Part shown: piece after piece, positions 6,421 through 9,831 of the stretch
Layout of the letters: each line of letters opens with the position of its first letter
Position numbering within the stretch: position 1 is the stretch's first letter
NCBI GenBank assembly: GCA_012511425.1
Contig: JAAZGC010000087.1
Span: forward strand, 1-9,831
DNA from: Clostridiales bacterium
Lineage (GTDB): Bacteria > Bacillota > Clostridia > Oscillospirales > CAG-272
DNA length: 9,831 bases
Direction: 5' to 3'
Program-made: the position numbers and the translations under genes
Notes under the pieces: generated by a model
Told to the model about the DNA's origin: nothing
Databases searched by the model: none
The model's input: the letters and a program-made list of their open reading frames with translations, nothing else

Positions 6421-6621
6421 ATGAAAATCACTCTTAACACCGATGAAGAAGTAGTCAGAACCATAAAAGAAGGTCTTAAGCTAAAGGACGGCTACTGTCC
6501 CTGCAGACTTGAAAAAACACCTGAAAACAAATGTATGTGCAAAGAATTCCGCGATCAGATTAAAGATCCCGACTTTGAAGGTTACTGCCACTGTCTCTTG
6601 TATTACAAATCCAAGGACTGA
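6421..6621 (+). CDS. Ferredoxin-thioredoxin-reductase catalytic-chain-like Fe-S protein
   Basis: This 66-residue cytosolic protein has three paired-cysteine motifs in the order known from the catalytic chain of ferredoxin:thioredoxin reductase: C-P-C (C26, C28), C-M-C (C38, C40) and C-H-C (C56, C58). In that family four of these cysteines bind a [4Fe-4S] cluster and the remaining two form the redox disulfide that accepts electrons from ferredoxin and reduces thioredoxin. By analogy C28 and C58 would be the disulfide. The spacings here (9 and 15 residues between pairs) differ from the plant/cyanobacterial enzyme (16 and 8), and the protein is much shorter; no variable chain is encoded nearby. 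Shorter FTR-like proteins are known in anaerobes. It is first in the P2 operon, three bases before a rhodanese lipoprotein and upstream of thioredoxin, its plausible partner. The fold family is fairly sure; the partner is inferred. Confidence 0.85.
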   Translation: MKITLNTDEEVVRTIKEGLKLKDGYCPCRLEKTPENKCMCKEFRDQIKDPDFEGYCHCLLYYKSKD

Positions 6622-6624
6622 TTT

Positions 6625-7089
6625 ATGAAAAGATTATTCAGTTTAACCGCGATTCTGGTTCTTATGCTTGCAGCGTCTGTCCTGACCGGATGTCAAAGCA
6701 AAACTTCAACTGACAATCCTTCGTCTGCAAATATATCCGATTCGTCCGTGACGGATAAATCAGAAACGAAAAACTCGGACGGCTACAGGCAGGTCGATGC
6801 CGAGGAAGCCAAAAGAATAATGGACGAGGAAACCGGCTATATTATTCTTGACGTAAGAACCGAACAGGAATACAGCGAAGGGCATATACCCGGAGCCGTG
6901 CTGCTTCCCGATTATGAAGTTTCCGAACGTGCAGAGGAACTTCTGTCGGATAAGGAACAACTTATCCTCGTTTACTGCCGCAGCGGCAACCGGAGCAGAG
7001 GTGCTTCCGCAGCTCTTGCAAAACTCGGGTATACAAATGTGGTCGAATTCGGAGGTATCCGAAGCTGGCCTTATGACATCGTAACATAA
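6625..7089 (+). CDS. Rhodanese-domain lipoprotein
   Basis: This 154-residue protein has a lipoprotein signal (K-R, hydrophobic core, L-T-G-C with Cys23), a Ser/Thr/Asp-rich linker to about residue 52, and a single rhodanese domain (about 55-154). Rhodanese hallmarks are L-D-V-R-T-E-Q-E-Y-S-E-G-H-I-P-G-A and the active-site loop C-R-S-G-N-R-S-R with the persulfide-forming Cys118. It is expected on the outer face of the membrane, where it would carry sulfane sulfur from thiosulfate, polysulfide or a persulfide. The start is three bases after the preceding stop codon, with only a weak AAGGA ahead, which suggests translational coupling. Together with the TlpA-like lipoprotein it gives the locus two extracytoplasmic thiol proteins. 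The donor and acceptor are not known. Confidence 0.92.
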   Translation: MKRLFSLTAILVLMLAASVLTGCQSKTSTDNPSSANISDSSVTDKSETKNSDGYRQVDAEEAKRIMDEETGYIILDVRTEQEYSEGHIPGAVLLPDYEVSERAEELLSDKEQLILVYCRSGNRSRGASAALAKLGYTNVVEFGGIRSWPYDIVT

Positions 7090-7104
7090 TAAATCTAAAT
7101 TTAT

Positions 7105-7109
7105 GGAGG
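7105..7109 (+). promoter_or_regulatory. Ribosome binding site that sets the thioredoxin start
   Basis: GGAGG sits eight bases before the ATG at 7118. An in-frame ATG at 7103 overlaps this GGAGG and would add five residues (M-E-E-N-K) unlike any usual thioredoxin N-terminus, so 7118 is the better start. Confidence 0.8.
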
Positions 7110-7117
7110 AAAATAAA

Positions 7118-7429
7118 ATGGCTGAACTCACAATAACAAAGAAAAATTTTGAAAGCGAAGTAATCAATTCTGATATTCCTGTACTGCTGGACTTCTGGGC
7201 TTCCTGGTGCGGCCCCTGCAGAATGCTGTCTCCAGTTATTTCCGAGCTTGCCGAAGACTTAGCCGGCAAAGTAAAAGTCGGAAAAGTCAATGTAGATGAA
7301 GAACCGGAGCTTGCAGGCGCATTCCAGGTATCAAGCATTCCGATGCTTGCAGTAATGAAAGACGGCAAACTCGTAAAGACCTCGGTCGGATACAAACCCA
7401 AAGCGCAGATCGAAGCCCTGCTTAAATAA
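7118..7429 (+). CDS. trxA: Thioredoxin
   Basis: This is a 103-residue cytosolic thioredoxin of normal length. It has the classic W-C-G-P-C active site (C31, C34), the buried Asp25 in L-L-D-F-W-A-S-W, and the cis-proline P75 in S-S-I-P-M, followed by the usual G-K-L-V and G-Y-K-P-K C-terminal helix region. The start at 7118 is chosen because a GGAGG lies eight bases upstream. No thioredoxin reductase of the NADPH flavoprotein type is encoded in the window. The FTR-like protein two genes upstream is the obvious local reductant, which would make this a ferredoxin-linked thioredoxin. It lies between two rhodanese genes, so a role in removing sulfur from rhodanese persulfides is plausible but inferred. 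Confidence 0.96.
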   Translation: MAELTITKKNFESEVINSDIPVLLDFWASWCGPCRMLSPVISELAEDLAGKVKVGKVNVDEEPELAGAFQVSSIPMLAVMKDGKLVKTSVGYKPKAQIEALLK

Positions 7430-7434
7430 GTTTT

Positions 7435-7755
7435 ATGGGAATATTAGACTTATTCAAACGCGGTGACATAAATTCCGGCGTTGAGAAATATAAATCCACC
7501 GAAGACGCTGTCTTGCTTGATGTAAGAACCAAAGAGGAATTTAAGGAGGGACATATTCCCGACGCGATAAATCTTCCGCTTCAGAATATATCGGCTGTTA
7601 ATGATATCATAAAAGATAAAAGCACTCCGGTCTTTGTCTACTGCCTTAGCGGAGGCCGGAGCCGCTAGGCATCGGCCGAACTTCAAAGGATTGGTTACAA
7701 CAATGTATCGGACATCGGCGGAATAAGCAGCTATAAAGGCAAGATCGAGAGGTAA
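7435..7755 (+). pseudogene. Small single-domain rhodanese interrupted by an in-frame TAG
   Basis: The frame from ATG 7435 encodes a cytosolic rhodanese with L-L-D-V-R-T-K-E-E-F-K-E-G-H-I-P-D-A and active-site loop C-L-S-G-G-R-S-R (Cys70). A TAG at 7666-7668 (codon 78) stops it straight after the loop. The same frame then continues for 28 sense codons with an ordinary rhodanese C-terminus (A-S-A-E-L-Q-R-I-G-Y, then D-I-G-G-I-S-S-Y-K-G-K-I-E-R) and ends at TAA 7753-7755, two bases before the next start. The usual residue at the TAG position is often Gln, so a single CAG to TAG change explains it. If terminated, the 77-residue product lacks the final helices and strand and is unlikely to fold. 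Options are a recent nonsense mutation, a sequencing error, or readthrough/recoding. There is no clear ribosome site; the start is five bases after the thioredoxin stop. Confidence 0.85.
7666..7668 (+). other. In-frame TAG codon within the small rhodanese gene
   Basis: This amber codon splits an otherwise uninterrupted rhodanese frame. None of the complete genes in the window ends in TAG; all end in TAA or TGA. That leaves room for recoding, but eight or so stops are too few to show it. Confidence 0.9.
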
Positions 7756-7757
7756 GA

Positions 7758-9452
7758 ATGAAAGTAATTATCGTAGGCGGAGTCGCGGGCGGCGCGACCG
7801 CCGCTGCGCGCCTGAGAAGACTTAATGAAAACGCTCAGATTATTGTTTTCGAACGCACCGGTTTTGTTTCATACGCAAATTGCGGACTCCCATATTATAT
7901 AAGCGGTGTGATAGAAGATCAGGAAAAACTGACACTCAATACCCCCGAAAGCTTCTGGGATCGTTTCCGTGTCGATGTAAGAACCCGTCATGAAGTTATA
8001 AATATTGACACAGCAAATAAGACAGTCACTGTCCGAGGACTTGATACCGGAAAAACCTATCAGGAGACATACGACAAATTGCTTCTCTCTCCCGGCGCAA
8101 GACCCGTAACGCCAAGAATGCCGGGACTTGACAGTTCAAGACTGTTCACTTTGAGAACGGTTGAAGATACGCTTAAAATAAAGCAGTTTATAGAGGAAAA
8201 GAAACCAAAATCAGCAGTAGTTGTCGGCGGAGGATTCATCGGACTTGAAACTGCGGAGAATCTTCACGCTGCCGGTATTGATGTAACGCTTGTCGAACTT
8301 CTTGATCAGGTTTTGACAACGCTTGATTTTGATATGGCTTCCTTTATTCATTCAGCTCTAAGAAGCAAAGGAATCAAACTCAGACTCAGATCCGAAGTCG
8401 AAGGATTCAACGACACAGAGAACTGCCTCCGGGTCAATATAAAGAACAGCGAACCGATAAACACCGAAATGGTTGTGTTTGCGATCGGCGTAAGTCCGGA
8501 TACCTCGCTTGCTAAAGCAGCAGGTCTTGAGCTTGGAATAAAGGGCAGTATTCTTGTTAACGAAAAAATGGAAACATCCGCAAAAGACGTTTATGCCGTC
8601 GGCGATGCGGTACAAATCAAGCATATGATAACCGGAAATCCGGCACTTATTTCCCTTGCGGGACCGGCAAGCAAACAGGCAAGAGTCGCTGCCGACAATA
8701 TGAACGGCGGCAACAGCAGATATAAAGGCTCTCCGGGAACATCGGTATTAAAGCTGTTTGATCTGACCGCTGCAAGCACCGGAATTACCGAAAAGGCTGC
8801 GAAAGCTGCCGGTTATGATTACGAGAAAATCATTCTTTCTCCTCCCTCTCACGCAACTTATTATCCCGGCGCAAAAACTATGACGATCAAGGTGATTTTT
8901 GAAAAGTCAACACTTAAGATTTTGGGCGCACAAATCGTCGGTTACGACGGGGTTGATAAACGCATCGATGTAATCGCTGCTGCTATTGCATTGGGCGCTT
9001 CGGCAACGGATCTTATGGATCTCGATCTTGCTTATGCGCCGCCTTATTCTTCATCAAAAGACCCGGTTAATATGGCCGGATTTATTATAGATAATATAGC
9101 GACAGGGAAAGTAAAGCAGTTCCATTGGGACGATATCGTTAATCTGCCGAGAGACGGAAGCGTTATTCTGCTTGATACAAGAACTCCGTCTGAATGTTCA
9201 AGAGGAATTATCGACGGATTTATTAATATACCGGTCGACGATCTCCGTGAACGGATAGACGAACTAGACAGAAACAAGCCGGTATATATAACCTGCCAGG
9301 TCGGAATCAGGGGTTATATAGCCTGCCGCATACTTGAGGCAGAAGGTTTTGATGTTTACAATCTTTCTGGCGGGTATCGTTTTTACGAAGCGGTTATGAA
9401 AGAAAAATGCCTTTCTCGGGAAACCTATCCATGCGGAGCTGATAAAAACTGA
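7758..9452 (+). CDS. cdr: CoA-disulfide reductase with C-terminal rhodanese domain (CoADR-Rhd)
   Basis: This 564-residue FAD/NAD(P)H-dependent enzyme belongs to the CoADR-Rhd family, members of which reduce CoA disulfide, CoA persulfide or polysulfide in the cytosol. Residues 3-18 carry the FAD-binding G-G-V-A-G-G-A motif. Cys42 in Y-A-N-C-G-L-P-Y-Y is the single redox cysteine that forms a mixed disulfide with CoA. The NAD(P)H-binding V-V-V-G-G-G-F-I-G-L-E-T-A-E lies near 155-170, and Y-A-V-G-D-A near 280 is the second FAD motif. The dimerisation domain follows (about 325-445). The rhodanese domain (about 455-555) has L-L-D-T-R-T and the active Cys513 in C-Q-V-G-I-R-G-Y. Both cysteines are kept, so the full relay from rhodanese persulfide to flavin site appears intact. 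GAGAGG at 7747-7752 overlaps the end of the small rhodanese frame. Assignment is confident; the in vivo substrate is open. Confidence 0.95.
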   Translation: MKVIIVGGVAGGATAAARLRRLNENAQIIVFERTGFVSYANCGLPYYISGVIEDQEKLTLNTPESFWDRFRVDVRTRHEVINIDTANKTVTVRGLDTGKTYQETYDKLLLSPGARPVTPRMPGLDSSRLFTLRTVEDTLKIKQFIEEKKPKSAVVVGGGFIGLETAENLHAAGIDVTLVELLDQVLTTLDFDMASFIHSALRSKGIKLRLRSEVEGFNDTENCLRVNIKNSEPINTEMVVFAIGVSPDTSLAKAAGLELGIKGSILVNEKMETSAKDVYAVGDAVQIKHMITGNPALISLAGPASKQARVAADNMNGGNSRYKGSPGTSVLKLFDLTAASTGITEKAAKAAGYDYEKIILSPPSHATYYPGAKTMTIKVIFEKSTLKILGAQIVGYDGVDKRIDVIAAAIALGASATDLMDLDLAYAPPYSSSKDPVNMAGFIIDNIATGKVKQFHWDDIVNLPRDGSVILLDTRTPSECSRGIIDGFINIPVDDLRERIDELDRNKPVYITCQVGIRGYIACRILEAEGFDVYNLSGGYRFYEAVMKEKCLSRETYPCGADKN

Positions 9453-9480
9453 TTTGTCATTAAATACTTATGCGGCAAAA

Positions 9481-9485
9481 GGAGG
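9481..9485 (+). promoter_or_regulatory. Ribosome binding site before a TTG start
   Basis: AAAAGGAGG ends nine bases before the TTG at 9495. No ATG or GTG in this frame gives the intact rubredoxin-type N-terminus, so TTG is the start. Confidence 0.75.
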
Positions 9486-9494
9486 TAAGCCATC

Positions 9495-9831
9495 TTGAGA
9501 TATGTTTGTCAGATTTGCGGCTTCATATATGATGACGCAAAGGAAAAGGTACCGTTTTCATCTCTTCCGGATGATTGGGTATGCCCTCTTTGCAATGCCC
9601 CAAAGTCGGAATTCAAGCCCGAGAATAAACCGGCTCAATCGGCAGCAAATGAGAACAAATCTAAAACAGAAACAACGGCAAAAAACGATAGCAAGCAGGC
9701 AAATGATTTTGATTTGAAAAAACTTACCCCCGGACAGCTTTCCGCGGTTTTCTCGAATCTTGCGAGAGGATCCGAAAAACAGTATAAGCCGGAAGAAGCA
9801 AAACTTTTTACCGAGCTTGCCGAATATTTCA
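9495..9831 (+). CDS. Rubredoxin-domain protein, 5' part (cut by window end)
   Basis: The frame opens at TTG 9495 and runs off the end of the window with 112 codons visible. Residues 1-38 are a rubredoxin-type iron site: C5-x-x-C8 and C30-x-x-C33 in Y-V-C-Q-I-C-G-F-I-Y and D-D-W-V-C-P-L-C. The stretch between the two pairs is 21 residues, against about 29 in standard rubredoxin, so a loop is missing. A low-complexity Lys/Asn/Ala/Glu/Thr linker (about 39-72) follows, then a probable helical region (about 73-112, with L-T-P-G-Q-L and a charged E-E-A-K-L-F segment). It is therefore a multidomain electron-transfer protein, not a free rubredoxin; a flavin or Fe-S oxidoreductase domain beyond the window is possible but not visible. 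It lies 42 bases after CoADR-Rhd with no terminator between them, so it probably belongs to the same operon. Confidence 0.85.
   Translation, partial: MRYVCQICGFIYDDAKEKVPFSSLPDDWVCPLCNAPKSEFKPENKPAQSAANENKSKTETTAKNDSKQANDFDLKKLTPGQLSAVFSNLARGSEKQYKPEEAKLFTELAEYF

Noticed and set aside
7103..7105. ATG at 7103 as the thioredoxin start
   Set aside because: It overlaps the GGAGG that serves the ATG at 7118, and the extra five residues are not typical of thioredoxin.
6760..7401. A 213-codon open frame on the minus strand across the rhodanese and thioredoxin genes
   Set aside because: Both genes beneath it are certain from active-site motifs; the antisense product has no recognisable domain and no ribosome site was identified.
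7461..7470. GTGACA near the start of the small rhodanese as a third operator
   Set aside because: Only one half-site is present, there is no inverted partner and no -10 box at the conserved spacing. Similar single GTGAC words occur by chance in carB.
9502..9717. A 71-codon open frame starting with ATG inside the rubredoxin gene
   Set aside because: It is in a different frame from the clear C-x-x-C rubredoxin coding sequence, has a ribosome site only at the wrong distance, and encodes a basic, low-complexity product without recognisable features.

Overview
The window looks like chromosomal DNA from an anaerobic, low-to-mid GC Firmicute, most likely an uncultured member of the Clostridia. This is inferred from strong GGAGG-type ribosome sites, lipoprotein signals, a CarB/DapF sequence of clostridial character, a ferredoxin-thioredoxin-reductase-like protein, a rubredoxin domain and a CoA-disulfide reductase-rhodanese. 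All genes lie on the + strand and are tightly packed. No mobile element, CRISPR array, tRNA or rRNA was seen.

Left part (1-4864): the carbamoyl-phosphate synthase genes. The first gene is the 3' part of carA. Its amidotransferase domain has lost the nucleophilic cysteine (Ser) and the catalytic histidine (Gln), so it should be unable to hydrolyse glutamine. Next comes a full-length carB fused in frame to a complete diaminopimelate epimerase (dapF), giving a predicted 1354-residue protein. Together these suggest an ammonia-dependent carbamoyl-phosphate synthase whose large subunit also carries a lysine/peptidoglycan enzyme.

Middle (4931-5643): a Crp/Fnr-family regulator followed by a strong intrinsic terminator.

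Right part (5647-9831): a thiol/persulfide redox locus. Two promoters carry the same 16-bp palindrome-containing sequence and the same extended -10 sequence at the same spacing, although the DNA between these elements differs. The palindrome is centred at about -41, as in class II CRP-type activation. The regulator's recognition helix has the CRP-like R-E-x-x-x-R pattern that reads GTGA half-sites, so it is the obvious candidate activator. Promoter 1 serves a TlpA/ResA-like thioredoxin lipoprotein. Promoter 2 serves an apparent operon: an FTR-catalytic-chain-like Fe-S protein, a rhodanese lipoprotein, thioredoxin, a small rhodanese, CoA-disulfide reductase with a C-terminal rhodanese domain, and a rubredoxin-domain protein cut off by the window end. 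The small rhodanese is broken by an in-frame TAG just after its active-site loop.

The inferred logic is that electrons from ferredoxin and/or NAD(P)H feed thioredoxin and CoA thiols, which remove sulfane sulfur from rhodaneses inside and outside the membrane. The window shows the parts but not the physiological substrate.
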